In this document: positions 40,213 through 49,923 of the stretch, piece by piece
How the letters are laid out: every line of letters starts with the position of its first letter
Position numbering within the stretch: the first letter of the stretch is position 1
Assembly (NCBI RefSeq): GCF_002891295.1
Contig: NZ_LGUI01000001.1
Span: 124,001 to 188,000 of the forward strand
DNA: 64,000 nucleotides
From: Streptomyces eurocidicus
Lineage (GTDB): Bacteria > Actinomycetota > Actinomycetes > Streptomycetales > Streptomycetaceae
Direction of reading: 5' to 3'
Notes under the pieces: model-generated
Told to the model about the DNA's origin: nothing
Databases searched by the model: none
What the model saw: the letters and a program-made list of their open reading frames with translations, nothing else
Program-made: the position numbers and the translations under genes

Positions 40213-41034
40213 ATGAGCAACCGGAACAACCAGCAGAACAAGCAGGCGGCCCGCGAGCGGCTGCGCGCCGAGCGCGAGCGCCAGGCCAAGAAAGACAAGA
40301 CCCGCCGCCGGCTCATCGTCGCCGGCGCGATCGTCGTCGTCCTCGCGATAGCCGGCGGCGTCGGATACGCCGTCAGCAACATGAGCGACGACAAGGACGG
40401 CGGCTGGGCCGGCGACAAGGCGTTCGTCCAGCCCAAGAACACCGCGGGCGACAAGGGCCAGGAGATCGTCGTCGGCAGCGCCGCCGCCAAGGAGACCCTC
40501 ACCGTCTTCGAGGACCCGCGCTGCCCGTCCTGCGCCAGCTTCGAGCAGAGCGCCGGCCCGCAGCTGCGCCAGGACGTGAAGGACGGCCGCTACAAGGTCC
40601 GGTTCGTGATGGTGAACTTCATCGACCAGATGGTCCCGGGCACCGGCTCCAAGAACGCGGTCAGCGCGCTCGGCGCGGCCCTGAACGTCAGCCCGGACGC
40701 CTTCGTCGAGTACAAGGAAGCGCTGTACTCCCAGAAGAACCACCCCGACGAGCGGGACGACGCCTTCGCGGACGACAAGAAGCTCATCGAGATCGCCCAG
40801 CAGGTCCCGGCCCTGAAGGGCAACAAGGACTTCGAGAAGAACGTCACCGAGGGCACCTACGACAAGTGGGCCGTGGAGATGGGCAAGCTGTTCGGCAAGG
40901 ACGGCATCAACGGCACCCCCACCCTGCTCCACGGCGACAAGAAGATCCTCAAGGACGGCTCGCAGCAGCCGCCGATGGACAAGGACTCCTTCACCGCCGC
41001 GATCGACAAGGAGTTCGGCCCCAAGAAGAAGTGA
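40213..41034 (+). CDS. Membrane-anchored DsbA-like protein, tandem copy B
   Basis: 273 residues, equal in length to copy A, with a near-identical first 30 residues (NNQQNKQAARERLRAERERQ). One membrane anchor (about 33-55) precedes a DsbA-type domain with active site CPSC (Cys104, Cys107) in EDPRCPSCASFEQ and cis-Pro loop GTPTLLH. The dipeptide between the cysteines differs from copy A (PI) and from the 8392 gene (PG), so redox potentials may differ. It lies 43 nt after its membrane partner. Confidence 0.88.
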   Translation: MSNRNNQQNKQAARERLRAERERQAKKDKTRRRLIVAGAIVVVLAIAGGVGYAVSNMSDDKDGGWAGDKAFVQPKNTAGDKGQEIVVGSAAAKETLTVFEDPRCPSCASFEQSAGPQLRQDVKDGRYKVRFVMVNFIDQMVPGTGSKNAVSALGAALNVSPDAFVEYKEALYSQKNHPDERDDAFADDKKLIEIAQQVPALKGNKDFEKNVTEGTYDKWAVEMGKLFGKDGINGTPTLLHGDKKILKDGSQQPPMDKDSFTAAIDKEFGPKKK

Positions 41035-41044
41035 CGAACCGGTG

Positions 41045-41079
41045 ATGAGCGGACGAACTATCAGAGTTCGTCCGCTCAT
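41045..41079 (+). terminator. Strong hairpin between DsbA-like copy B and phoD
   Basis: Perfect 15-bp stem (41045-41059 and 41065-41079), loop ATCAG, 10 nt past the copy B stop. It ends only 29 nt before the phoD start, so any phoD promoter must overlap it or its stem may also act in regulation. Confidence 0.7.
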
Positions 41080-41108
41080 TGCCTTATCGGGAAGTAAGGT
41101 GATGGTCC

Positions 41109-42752
41109 GTGACCTCCCACACCCCTGCCCAGATATCGCGTCGTACCGCCGTCACGGCCGTCGCCGCCACCGCCGCGCTCCTTCCCCTCGCCACCGGGCC
41201 CGCCGCCCGTGCGGCGGGCACCGGCGCCCCGGCCTTCCTGCACGGTGTCGCCTCCGGTGACCCGCTGCCCGACGGCGTCCTGCTGTGGACGCGCGTCACG
41301 CCCGTGCCGGACGCCGTCCCCGGCTCCGGGCGCGGCCCGGCCACCGAGGTGACCTGGGAGGTCGCCGAGGACGAGGCGTTCGGCAAGGTCGTCGCGCGCG
41401 GCACCGCCACCGCCACCGCCGCGACCGACCACACCGTCAAGGCGGATGTGCGCGGCCTGCACCCCGCGACCGGCTACTGGTACCGCTTCACCGCCGGCGG
41501 CACGCACTCCCCCGCCGCCCGCACCCGCACCACCCCGGCCCACGACGCCCCGGCGGACGGCCTCCGGCTCGGCGTGGTCTCCTGCGCCAACTGGGAGTCC
41601 GGCTGGTTCTCCGCCTACCGCCACCTCGCGGCCCGGCGCGACCTGGACGCCGTCCTCCACCTCGGCGACTACCTCTACGAGTACGGGACCGGCGTCTACC
41701 CCGCCGCCAAGTACGTCGTACGGCCGCACCGGCCCGCCCACGAGATCGTCACCCTGGCCGACTACCGCACCCGCCACGGCCACTACAAGACCGACGCCGA
41801 CCTCCAGGCGCTGCACCACACCCACCCGGTCATCGCCATCTGGGACGACCACGAGTTCGCCGACAACGCCTGGTCGGGCGGGGCGGGCAACCACACCCCC
41901 GGGACCGAGGGCGACTGGGCGACACGGATGGCGGCGGCGAAGCGGGCGTACTTCGAGTGGATGCCCGTCAGACCCTCCGTCGAGGGCACCACCTACAGAC
42001 GGCTGCGCTTCGGCAAGCTCGCCGATCTGCACCTGATGGACCTGCGGTCCTTCCGCTCCCAGCAGGCCAAGCCCGGCAGCGGCGCGGTCGACGACCCGGA
42101 CCGCACGCTCACCGGCCGCGCCCAGCTCGACTGGCTGAAGGCCGGGCTGACCTCCTCCGACACCACCTGGCGCCTCGTCGGCAACTCCGTGATGATGTCC
42201 CCGGTCGCCTTCGGCGCGCTCCCCGCCGCCCTGCTGGAGCCGCTCGCCAAGCTCCTGGGCATGCCCGCCGGCGGACTGGCCGTCAACACCGACCAGTGGG
42301 ACGGCTACACCCACGACCGGACCGAGCTGATCGGCCACCTCACCGACCACGCCGTCCGCAACACCGTCTTCCTGACCGGCGACATCCACATGGCCTGGGC
42401 CAACGACGTGCCGCGCAAGGCCGCGACGTACCCGCTGTCGGGGTCGGCCGCCACCGAGTTCGTGGTCACCTCGGTGACCGCCGACAACCTCGACGAGACC
42501 CTGCGGGTCCTGCCCCACACCGTGTCCCTGGCCGCCGCCGGCACCATCAAGACCGCCAACCGCCATGTGAAGTGGGTCGACATGGACTCGCACGGCTTCG
42601 GCGTCCTCGACGTCACGCCCGAGCGGGCCCAGATGGACTACTACGTCCTGTCCGACAAGCGCGACCCTGGGGCGACCGCGTCATGGAGCCGGTCGTACCG
42701 CACGCTGTCGGGCACCCAGCGGGTGGAACGCGTACGGACGCCGGTGCGCTGA
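41109..42752 (+). CDS. phoD: Secreted alkaline phosphatase/phosphodiesterase PhoD
   Basis: 547 residues with a twin-arginine signal ([19 protein letters not shown]) and a likely cut after ARAAG. The N-terminal beta domain is followed by the PhoD metallophosphatase core: [45 protein letters not shown] and [13 protein letters not shown], which hold the Ca/Fe ligands. It releases phosphate from organic phosphates outside the cell. PhoD of Streptomyces is controlled by PhoP; a single GTTCGTCC half-site lies in the hairpin upstream but a full PHO box is not convincing. Confidence 0.95.
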   Translation: MTSHTPAQISRRTAVTAVAATAALLPLATGPAARAAGTGAPAFLHGVASGDPLPDGVLLWTRVTPVPDAVPGSGRGPATEVTWEVAEDEAFGKVVARGTATATAATDHTVKADVRGLHPATGYWYRFTAGGTHSPAARTRTTPAHDAPADGLRLGVVSCANWESGWFSAYRHLAARRDLDAVLHLGDYLYEYGTGVYPAAKYVVRPHRPAHEIVTLADYRTRHGHYKTDADLQALHHTHPVIAIWDDHEFADNAWSGGAGNHTPGTEGDWATRMAAAKRAYFEWMPVRPSVEGTTYRRLRFGKLADLHLMDLRSFRSQQAKPGSGAVDDPDRTLTGRAQLDWLKAGLTSSDTTWRLVGNSVMMSPVAFGALPAALLEPLAKLLGMPAGGLAVNTDQWDGYTHDRTELIGHLTDHAVRNTVFLTGDIHMAWANDVPRKAATYPLSGSAATEFVVTSVTADNLDETLRVLPHTVSLAAAGTIKTANRHVKWVDMDSHGFGVLDVTPERAQMDYYVLSDKRDPGATASWSRSYRTLSGTQRVERVRTPVR

Positions 42753-42761
42753 CCCCGCCGT

Positions 42762-42795
42762 GCCGTACGGGCCGGGGCCACCCCGCCCGTACGGC
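42762..42795. terminator. Bidirectional hairpin between phoD and hydrolase gene
   Basis: GCCGTACGGG (42762-42771) pairs with CCCGTACGGC (42786-42795), extended inward by CGGGG/CCCCG with one bulge. It lies in the 54-bp gap between convergent genes. Confidence 0.65.
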
Positions 42796-42806
42796 GCCGC
42801 CGCGCG

Positions 42807-43397
42807 CTACGCCGCGCCGACCTCGTCCAGGAACGCCAGCGCCACCCGCCACGCGGCCTCCGCGGCCTCCGCGTCATGGTCCGGCAGCTCCGGGTCCGTG
42901 AACAGGTGGCCCGCGCCCGCGTAACGGTGCACCTCCACCTCGGCCCCGGCCCGCCGCATCCGCAGGTACCACGCGTTCAGCCAGTCGTGCGGCTCGAACG
43001 GGTCGGGGTCCGCGACATGGAGCTGTACGGGCAGCTCGTCGACGGCCGCGTCCTCGGCCAGATCCGAGGTGCCGTGCAGGAGCAGCAGCCCACGGGCCTT
43101 CTCGTCGCCCAGCGCCAGGTTCTGCGCGACCGACCCGCCCAGCGAGAAGCCCGCGTAGACCAGCCCGCGGTCGGACAGCGGCGCCGCCGCGACGATCGCG
43201 CGCCGCAGCAGCTCCTCGTGCCCGATCTCGTCCTTGATGGCCATGCCGTCCTCGACGGTGTCCGCCGTCCGGCCCTCGTAGAGGTCCGGCACGTGCACCT
43301 CGTGCCCGGCGGCGCGCAGGCGCTCCGCGGCGGCGTGCACGGCGGGCCTGAGCCCGTAGGCCGAATGAAAAAGGACAATCGTGGTAGAGGACGCCAC
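42807..43397 (-). CDS. Dienelactone hydrolase-like alpha/beta hydrolase
   Basis: 196-residue alpha/beta hydrolase of the dienelactone hydrolase type: IVLFHSAYGLRP (oxyanion strand), nucleophile elbow GFSLGGS, acid in VADPDPFEPHDW and His in YAGAGHLFTD. The nucleophile is Ser where classical dienelactone hydrolases use Cys, so the true substrate may be another ester. GTG 43397 has GGAAG upstream. Confidence 0.87.
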   Translation of the reverse strand: MASSTTIVLFHSAYGLRPAVHAAAERLRAAGHEVHVPDLYEGRTADTVEDGMAIKDEIGHEELLRRAIVAAAPLSDRGLVYAGFSLGGSVAQNLALGDEKARGLLLLHGTSDLAEDAAVDELPVQLHVADPDPFEPHDWLNAWYLRMRRAGAEVEVHRYAGAGHLFTDPELPDHDAEAAEAAWRVALAFLDEVGAA

Positions 43398-43502
43398 TGG
43401 GGTCACTTCCTTACAGGTGGATCGCGTGCCCCCATCGTGCCAGCTACGGTCGGGGGGGAAGCGCCCCACCGGTGTGCCGTGGCCGGCCCGGAAGGAGCTG
43501 AG

Positions 43503-44612
43503 GTGTCCGTGGAGGGCGTACTGCGTCCGGTGTTCATCATCGGCGGTGCCCTGGTCGTCACCCTGGTCGTGGGGTGGATCGCCGACCGGGCGCTGCGCCG
43601 GATCGGCGCGAGACATCCCGAGACCCCGCTGTGGGACCTGCTGCGGCGCTGCCGGCTGCCCCTCCAGGTGGTGCTGTGCGCGGCGCTGCTGCGCGCCGGA
43701 TACCGCTCCGCGAAGCTCGCCGAGGAGCACGAGGAGGCGGTCGGCCAGGCACTGACGCTGGTGCTGATCGGGGCGTGCGCCTGGCTGGTGGTGCGGGTGG
43801 CCGTCGCGATAGTGGAGGCGACCTACGCGCGGTACGCCGCCGGGGCCCACGACCCGGCCCGGGTGCGGCGGGTGCGGACGCAGGTCACGCTGATCCAGCG
43901 GGTCGTCACGGCGGTCGTGTGCGTGGTGGCGGTGGCGGCGATGCTGCTGACGTTCCCGGCGATGAAGACCTTGGGCACCTCGGTGCTGGCCTCGGCCGGG
44001 CTGATCGGCATCGTCGCCGGGGTGGCCGCCCAGTCCACGCTCGGCAATCTCTTCGCGGGGCTCCAGATCGCCTTCGGCGACGTGGTGCGGATCGGGGACA
44101 CCGTCGTGGTGGACCGCGAGTGGGGCCGGGTCGAGGAGATCACGCTGACCTATCTGGTGGTAACCACCTGGGACGAGCGGCGCATCACGATGCCGGTGTC
44201 GTACTTCACCAGCAAGCCGTTCGAGAACTGGTCCCGCAACAACCCGAGGATGACCGGCACGGTCTTCTTCCACCTGGACCACTCGGCCCCGGTCGACCTG
44301 ATGCGGGAGCGCCTGCACGCGGTGCTCAAGAGCAGTCTGGAGTGGGACGAGCGGGCCTGGGGGCTGGTGGTCACCGACACCACGCCGTCCACCATCCAGG
44401 TGCGGGCGCTGGTGACCGCGCGGGACGCCGACGACATCTGGACGCTGCGCTGCGTGGTGCGCGAGCGGCTGATCGAGTGGCTGCGGCTGGAGCACCCGTA
44501 CGCGCTGCCGCGGCTGAACACCGCGCCGGCGCCGGGCGCCGGGGACGCGCCCGTACGGCGGCAGACCCCGCCCCGCGCCGGGGACGTCGGGCCGGGGCCG
44601 GGCACGACCTGA
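43503..44612 (+). CDS. MscS family mechanosensitive channel
   Basis: 369-residue small-conductance mechanosensitive channel. Membrane segments lie at about 8-26, 58-70, 80-100 and 122-145, followed by the pore helix LASAGLIGIVAGVAAQ and the beta domain FGDVVRIGDTVVVDREWGRVEEI, then the C-terminal cytoplasmic vestibule. It should release solutes on hypo-osmotic shock. GTG 43503 has GGAAGGAG 5 nt upstream. It converges with the antiporter gene, 15 nt apart. Confidence 0.92.
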   Translation: MSVEGVLRPVFIIGGALVVTLVVGWIADRALRRIGARHPETPLWDLLRRCRLPLQVVLCAALLRAGYRSAKLAEEHEEAVGQALTLVLIGACAWLVVRVAVAIVEATYARYAAGAHDPARVRRVRTQVTLIQRVVTAVVCVVAVAAMLLTFPAMKTLGTSVLASAGLIGIVAGVAAQSTLGNLFAGLQIAFGDVVRIGDTVVVDREWGRVEEITLTYLVVTTWDERRITMPVSYFTSKPFENWSRNNPRMTGTVFFHLDHSAPVDLMRERLHAVLKSSLEWDERAWGLVVTDTTPSTIQVRALVTARDADDIWTLRCVVRERLIEWLRLEHPYALPRLNTAPAPGAGDAPVRRQTPPRAGDVGPGPGTT

Positions 44613-44627
44613 GCCCGCCCGGCCGGC

Positions 44628-46220
44628 TCAGCCGCCGCGCAGGCTCTTTATGTCCAGGTGGCGCAGCACCCGGTCGACGACCTCGGGGTCCGCGCCGGGT
44701 TCGCTGCGCGCGGCGAGCACCTCGTGGCGGGCGGCGGAGAGCATCTCGCCCTGGACGCGCTGGAGGGTGCGCATCCGTTCCACCCGCCGGGCGTACGCCT
44801 CGCGCCGCTCCTCGTCGACCATCTCGGGGCTGATGCGGGCGCCGACGTCGTAGGCGCGCCGGGCCAGCATCTCGGAGAGGTCCTCGGGGAGGTCCTCCTT
44901 CTCCTCGATCTCCAGCAGGCGGCGCTTGGCGGCCCTGGCCGCCCGGATGGCCAGCTTCCGTTCCAGTTCGCGGTCCACGTCGGCGTCCGCGCGCACCTTC
45001 AGCCGCCGGACCAGCCAGGGCAGGGTGAGCCCCTGGACGACGAGGGTGGCGATGACGACGGTGAAGGCGATGAAGAGGATCTCGTCGCGGGCGGGGAAGG
45101 GCGAGCCGTCGTCCATCTCCAGCGGGATGGCCAGGGCGAGCGCCACGGAGGCCACACCGCGCATCCCGGACCACCACATCACGACGGTCTCCCGCCAGCT
45201 CATCAGGACCTCCTCGTCGACGTCCCTGCGCTTGTGCAGCTTCCGGGTCAGCCACGCGGCGGGCAGCAGCCACAGCAGGCGGACGCCCACCACGACCGCG
45301 GCGACGACGGCGCCGATGCCGAGCATCTCTCCCCAGCGGCCGGAGGCGGTGGCGACGGCGTTGTGCAGTTCGAGGCCGACGAGGCCGAAGGCGGCGCCCG
45401 TGACGAGGGTGTCGACGACCTCCCAGAAGGTGTGCCCGGCCAGCCGGCCCAGGACGTCGTCGGCGTCCGTCGCGTACTCGGCGAGGAAGAGCGCCGTGGT
45501 GAGCACGGCGAGCACGCCGGAGCCCTTGAACTCCTCGGCGAGGACGTAGGAGACGAACGGGACCAGCAGGGTGAGGCCGATCTGGAGGGTGGGTTCGCCG
45601 AGCAGGTCCATCAGCCGCTTGGCGGCCCAGCCGAGGGCCAGGCCGACGGCGACGGCCACGACGGCGGAGAGCACCAGCTCGCCGACCGCCCGGGGCGCCG
45701 AGAAGCTGCCGCTGACGGCCGCCGCGATGGCCACGTGGTAGAGCACGATGGCGGTGACGTCGTTGAAGAGCCCCTCGCCCTCCAGGATGGAGACGACGCG
45801 GCGGGGCAGGCCCAGCGAGCCCGCGACGGCGGTGGCGGCGACCGGGTCGGGCGGGGCGACGAGCGCGCCCAGCGCGACGGCGGCGGCGAGCGAGATCCCC
45901 GGCACGACCGCGTCGGCGATCGCGGCGACGGCGGCCGTGGTGACGAACACCAGCGCGACGGCGAGCAGGAAGATCGGCCGCCGGTTGGCCGCGAACTGCC
46001 GCCAGGAGGTGCGCTGGGCGGAGGCGTAGAGCAGCGGTGGCAGCAGCAGCGGGAGGATGAACTCCGGGGCGATGTCCACATTGGGGACGAACGGCAGCAG
46101 GGCGAGGACGATCCCGCCGAGCGTCATCAGCACCGGCGACGGGAGCCCCAGCCGGTCCCCGAGGGGCACGGTGACCAGGGCCCCGAGCAGCAGGATGAAC
46201 AGCAGGGCGAGCTGGTCCAC
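44628..46220 (-). CDS. CPA1 family Na+/H+ antiporter
   Basis: 530 residues with about twelve membrane segments and a charged cytoplasmic tail (about 400-530). Transport motifs include GALVAPPDPVAATAVAG, LEGEGLFNDVTAIVLY (ND pair) and MWWSGMRGVASVALALAIP. The family exchanges Na+ or K+ for H+. The coiled, Arg/Glu-rich tail may regulate pH response. It starts after a long G+C-rich gap that must hold its promoter. Confidence 0.93.
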   Translation of the reverse strand: MDQLALLFILLLGALVTVPLGDRLGLPSPVLMTLGGIVLALLPFVPNVDIAPEFILPLLLPPLLYASAQRTSWRQFAANRRPIFLLAVALVFVTTAAVAAIADAVVPGISLAAAVALGALVAPPDPVAATAVAGSLGLPRRVVSILEGEGLFNDVTAIVLYHVAIAAAVSGSFSAPRAVGELVLSAVVAVAVGLALGWAAKRLMDLLGEPTLQIGLTLLVPFVSYVLAEEFKGSGVLAVLTTALFLAEYATDADDVLGRLAGHTFWEVVDTLVTGAAFGLVGLELHNAVATASGRWGEMLGIGAVVAAVVVGVRLLWLLPAAWLTRKLHKRRDVDEEVLMSWRETVVMWWSGMRGVASVALALAIPLEMDDGSPFPARDEILFIAFTVVIATLVVQGLTLPWLVRRLKVRADADVDRELERKLAIRAARAAKRRLLEIEEKEDLPEDLSEMLARRAYDVGARISPEMVDEERREAYARRVERMRTLQRVQGEMLSAARHEVLAARSEPGADPEVVDRVLRHLDIKSLRGG

Positions 46221-46686
46221 GGATGCCCTCCGGGCGGGTGGGGAACGATGATCCGTTCACCAGCCTGCCATGGGGCGCCTGGGGCGCCCGTTGCGGGGAG
46301 CTGTCAGAGTTGTGCGACGGATGCCGAGCGGGCCCGGCACGGTGCCCCCGTGCCTCGGGCGGGCAGCCCCTCCCGCCCGGCTTCCGGGCGGCGGCCGGGC
46401 CGGGGCGGAGGCGAGGGATCCCGGCCCACGCCACCCGTTCCGGGCAGCGATCGATACCGGCCCCCGGCCGAGGGCCGCCGGAGCGGAACCACGGAACCCG
46501 GCCGCACCCCGGAGCCGTCGGGCGGGGCCCGGCCCGCGCGCCGTTCCGGGTGTCGGCCGGTACCGGCCGACGGCCGGGGCCGGGCCGGGGCCGGGGCCGG
46601 GGCCGGGCCGGGGCCGGGGGCCGGGCCGGGGCCGGGGCAGGGGCAGGGGCGGGGGCGGGGGCGGGGTCACAGGACCCCGGTGCACC
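46221..46686. other. 466-bp G+C-rich noncoding gap
   Basis: No gene is supported here; frames are open only because of composition. It contains hairpins at 46332-46360 and 46373-46391, a 20-bp perfect palindrome at 46552-46571 and a G-rich tandem repeat from 46572. It must include the antiporter promoter and probably the GNAT terminator, but I cannot place hexamers. Confidence 0.7.
46572..46667. repeat. Low-complexity GGGGCC tandem repeat
   Basis: About 96 bp of imperfect GGGGCC/GGGCC units passing into GGGGCA and GGGGGC units. The plus strand has more than a dozen runs of three or more G and could fold into G-quadruplexes. It lies 20 nt beyond the GNAT stop. Confidence 0.85.
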
Positions 46687-47181
46687 TCACAGCGTCTTGG
46701 TCATCGCCCGGTGGAGGATGCCGCTGCCCTCGTCGAACTCCGGGCCGTGCGCCGTGTAGCCCAGCCGCTCGTAGAACCCGAGCACCGGCACCTGCGCCTC
46801 CAGATAGACCCGGCGCAGGCCGAGGCGGCGGGCCTCGGCCTCCACCGCGCGGACGAGCGCGGCGCCCAGGCCGGTGCCCCGGGCGGCGCGGCCCACGGCG
46901 AGCCGGCCGAGGACGGCCGTGGTGTCGTCGTCGACGCCCGCGTGGGCGTACTTCCTCCGGGCCGGGGCGCCGTACAGGAAGCGGACCGTGCCGACGGGGC
47001 CGGCCGGGCCGGTGGCCAGGAGGTGGACGGCGCCGGCGTCGTAGCCGTCGATCTCCTCGGCCTCCGGGACGCCCTGCTCGGCGACGAAGACCGCACGGCG
47101 CACGGCGTGACAGCCGGGCAGCTCGTCGAGGCCGACGACCCGGACCGGGAGGGCGCCCGGGGCGGGAGCCGCCTGGCTCAC
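46687..47181 (-). CDS. GNAT family N-acetyltransferase (ElaA-like)
   Basis: 164-residue acyltransferase. The CoA-binding motif A is visible as [21 protein letters not shown], preceded by [21 protein letters not shown] and followed by [17 protein letters not shown]. The substrate is unknown. GTG 47181 overlaps the upstream pseudouridine synthase stop (GTGA), so both are translated from one message. Confidence 0.9.
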   Translation of the reverse strand: MSQAAPAPGALPVRVVGLDELPGCHAVRRAVFVAEQGVPEAEEIDGYDAGAVHLLATGPAGPVGTVRFLYGAPARRKYAHAGVDDDTTAVLGRLAVGRAARGTGLGAALVRAVEAEARRLGLRRVYLEAQVPVLGFYERLGYTAHGPEFDEGSGILHRAMTKTL

Positions 47182-48119
47182 GCGCTCTCGGCGCGCACGA
47201 TGTCCAGGGCGCGCTGCAGGTCCTCGGGGTAGGCGCTCTCGAACTCCACCCAGCGGCCGTCCTCGGGGTGCTCGAAGCCGAGGCGCACGGCGTGCAGCCA
47301 CTGGCGGGTGAGCTTCAGCCGCTTGGCGAGCGTCGGGTCGGCCCCGTAGGTGAGGTCGCCGACGCAGGGGTGCCGGTGCGCGGACATGTGCACGCGGATC
47401 TGGTGCGTGCGCCCGGTCTCCAGCTTGATGTCGAGGAGGCTGGCGGCCCGGAACGCCTCGATCAGGTCGTAGTGGGTCACGGAGGGCTTGCCCTCGGCGG
47501 TGACGGCCCACTTGTAGTCGTGGTTGGGGTGGCGGCCGATGGGGGCGTCGATGGTGCCGCTCATCGGGTCCGGGTGGCCCTGGACGAGGGAGTGGTAGCG
47601 CTTGTCGACCGTGCGCTCGCGGAACTGCTGCTTGAGCAGGGTGTAGGCGCGCTCGGACTTGGCGACGACCATCAGGCCGGAGGTGCCGACGTCCAGGCGG
47701 TGCACGATGCCCTGGCGCTCGGCGGCGCCCGAGGTGGAGATGCGGTAGCCGGCCGCGGCGAGGCCGCCGATGACCGTGGGGCCCGTCCAGCCGGGGCTGG
47801 GGTGGGCGGCCACGCCGACGGGCTTGACGATCACGACGATGTCGTCGTCGTCATGGACGATCTCCATGCCCTCGACGGGCTCGGCGACGATCCGCACGGG
47901 CGCGGGCGGGGCCGGCATCTCGACCTCCAGCCAGGCACCGCCGGTGACCCGGTCGGACTTCCCGGCCACCGCGCCGTCGAGCTGGACCTTGCCCGCCGCC
48001 GCCAGCTCGGCCGCCTTGGTACGGGAAAAGCCGAACATACGGGCGATGGCGGCGTCGACGCGCTCGCCCTCGAGGCCGTCGGGTACGGGCAGGGCGCGGA
48101 TCTCGGGAATGGTGCTCAC
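47178..48119 (-). CDS. rluD: RluA family 23S rRNA pseudouridine synthase
   Basis: 313 residues: N-terminal S4 domain ([21 protein letters not shown]) then an RluA catalytic domain with the active Asp in [18 protein letters not shown] and [15 protein letters not shown]. It most resembles RluD, which modifies helix 69 of 23S rRNA, but RluA-family paralogues cannot be separated surely by eye. It follows lspA by 51 nt, the usual actinobacterial and wider bacterial neighbourhood. Confidence 0.92.
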   Translation of the reverse strand: MSTIPEIRALPVPDGLEGERVDAAIARMFGFSRTKAAELAAAGKVQLDGAVAGKSDRVTGGAWLEVEMPAPPAPVRIVAEPVEGMEIVHDDDDIVVIVKPVGVAAHPSPGWTGPTVIGGLAAAGYRISTSGAAERQGIVHRLDVGTSGLMVVAKSERAYTLLKQQFRERTVDKRYHSLVQGHPDPMSGTIDAPIGRHPNHDYKWAVTAEGKPSVTHYDLIEAFRAASLLDIKLETGRTHQIRVHMSAHRHPCVGDLTYGADPTLAKRLKLTRQWLHAVRLGFEHPEDGRWVEFESAYPEDLQRALDIVRAESA

Positions 48120-48170
48120 CCGTCGAGTATGACGGACGGCGCCGGCCGGGCCGCACGTCCGCCCTCGCCG

Positions 48171-48734
48171 TCAGTCCTTGTGGACCGTGCCGTCCGGGTC
48201 CAGACCGCGGAAGGAGAGGATGACGATCAGGAAGCCGCCGCAGACGATCGCGGAGTCCGCGAGGTTGAAGACGGCGAAGCCCTGGGGGGCGATGAAGTCC
48301 ACCACACCGCCCTCGAGACCGCCCGGCGCCCGGAAGAGCCGGTCCGTGAGATTGCCGAAGGCGCCGCCGAGCAGCAGCCCGAGCGCGATCGCCCAGGGCA
48401 GGCTGTAGAGCTTGCGGGCGATCCGGGCGATCACCACGATCACCGCGGAGGCGATGATCGTGAAGACGATCGTCATCGCCTCGCCGATGCCGAAGGCCGC
48501 GCCGCGGTTGCGGATCACGTCGAGCTGGAGCCAGGTGCCGAAGATCTCGATGGGGTCGTGGTGCTCCAGCTTGGCCACCACGAGCAGCTTGCTGCCCAGG
48601 TCGAGGAGGTAGGCGCAGACGGCCACCGTGAGGAGCACGGCAATGCGCCGCCCGCCCTTGGCCACGCCCTCCGGCGCGCCCGCGGCCTCGTCGGCGCCCT
48701 CAGGCGTGCCGGTGGTCTGTTCCGCCTCTGTCAC
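48171..48734 (-). CDS. lspA: Lipoprotein signal peptidase LspA
   Basis: 187-residue signal peptidase II that cuts prolipoproteins after lipidation by Lgt. A polar N-terminal extension of about 35 residues precedes four membrane segments. The catalytic aspartates are in [13 protein letters not shown] and [12 protein letters not shown], and NRGAAFG is the conserved substrate loop. GTG 48734 has a GAAGGA Shine-Dalgarno. Confidence 0.95.
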   Translation of the reverse strand: MTEAEQTTGTPEGADEAAGAPEGVAKGGRRIAVLLTVAVCAYLLDLGSKLLVVAKLEHHDPIEIFGTWLQLDVIRNRGAAFGIGEAMTIVFTIIASAVIVVIARIARKLYSLPWAIALGLLLGGAFGNLTDRLFRAPGGLEGGVVDFIAPQGFAVFNLADSAIVCGGFLIVILSFRGLDPDGTVHKD

Positions 48735-48798
48735 GTGAGTCCTTCGACGTCGTCCTGCCTGACTGAGGACGAGGGTACGGCACACACGCGCGAACGGG

Positions 48799-49734
48799 TC
48801 AGCGGCGTTCCTGCCGCTGTTTGCACTCCACACACAGCGTGGCCCGGGGAAACGCCTGCATCCGCGCCTTCCCGATGGGCTTGCCGCAGTTCTCGCAGAG
48901 CCCGTACGTACCGGCGTCGAGCCGCTCCAGGGCGCGCTCGCTCTGGAGCAGCATCTCGCGGGCGTTGGCGGCCAGGGCCAGCTCGTGCTCCCGGGTGATG
49001 TTCTTGGTGCCGGTGTCCGCCTGGTCGTCGCCCGCGCCGTCGCCCGAATCGCGCATCAGGCCGCTGATCGCCTCCTCGGAGCTGGCGAGCTCGGCGCGCA
49101 GCCGCAGCACCTCGCTCTGCAGCTCCGTACGGGCCTCGGCGACCTCTCCCGGCGACCAGGGCTCCTCCCCCGGCCGCACGGCGAGGACCCCGGGGGGCGT
49201 CGCGGCCGCGCGGGCGCCGGGGACCTTCCCCGCGGCCCGCGCCCCTGCTGTCACGTCCACGGTCTTCTTCGCAGCCACCGTCCTGGCTCCCGTCTTCTTC
49301 GCGGGCACCGCCTCGCGGGCGGTCTTCCCGGCCGCCTTCGGGGCGTGCGCCCCGGCAGCCTTCGGAGCGGCCGCGCCCTCGGCGGCCGCCTTCTTCGCAG
49401 CTGTCTTCCCGGCGGGCGCCTTCTTCGCGGCCGTCTTCCCGGTGATCTTCCCGGTGGTCTTCGTGGTCTTCCCGGCCGCCTTCCCGGCCGTCTCCTCCGC
49501 CGGGGCCTTCGCCGGGGCCTTCTTCGCGGCGGTCTTCGCGGCCGCCGTCTTCTTGGTGGCCGTCTTCTTCGCCGCGGTCTTCTTCGCCGCCGTCTTGGTG
49601 GCCGTCTTCTTCGCGGCCGTCTTCCCGGCCCCCGCTCCGGCGGCCTTCTTCGCCGTCGCCTTCTCGGCGGGCTCCGCCTTCCCCGCCGGTCTCTCCGCCG
49701 GTTCCGCGGCCTTGGCCGTCCTCTTCGCCACCAT
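48799..49734 (-). CDS. DksA/TraR zinc-finger protein with histone-H1-like Lys/Ala tail
   Basis: 311 residues in two parts. Residues 1-190 are low-complexity Ala/Lys/Thr repeats ([21 protein letters not shown]) like the tails of histone H1 and of mycobacterial and streptomycete HupB/HupS, expected to bind DNA or RNA. Residues about 210-311 form a DksA/TraR domain: coiled coil [19 protein letters not shown], then the zinc finger [13 protein letters not shown]...LCVEC. A polymerase-secondary-channel role is inferred. GAAGGGG precedes ATG 49734. It is divergent from ileS. Confidence 0.9.
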   Translation of the reverse strand: MVAKRTAKAAEPAERPAGKAEPAEKATAKKAAGAGAGKTAAKKTATKTAAKKTAAKKTATKKTAAAKTAAKKAPAKAPAEETAGKAAGKTTKTTGKITGKTAAKKAPAGKTAAKKAAAEGAAAPKAAGAHAPKAAGKTAREAVPAKKTGARTVAAKKTVDVTAGARAAGKVPGARAAATPPGVLAVRPGEEPWSPGEVAEARTELQSEVLRLRAELASSEEAISGLMRDSGDGAGDDQADTGTKNITREHELALAANAREMLLQSERALERLDAGTYGLCENCGKPIGKARMQAFPRATLCVECKQRQERR

Positions 49735-49923
49735 GACCGCGGCCCCTTCACATTTTATGATCTTGCGCGCGAATCGTGCCGGAACGATAGATCTCCACCG
49801 GGCACGCAGCAACGGGGCACGCCGGTCTCATCGTTTGTGCCCCGCCCCCGGCCCTGTAATCGGGCCGGGCCGCTACCCGTACGGCCCCGCTCAATCCGGT
49901 AGGCCGTCCCCGGCCCGGCCCCT

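Noticed and set aside
46223..46759. Plus-strand ORF through the G-rich gap
   Set aside because: Open only because of GGGGCC repeats; no start signal and no conserved motif.
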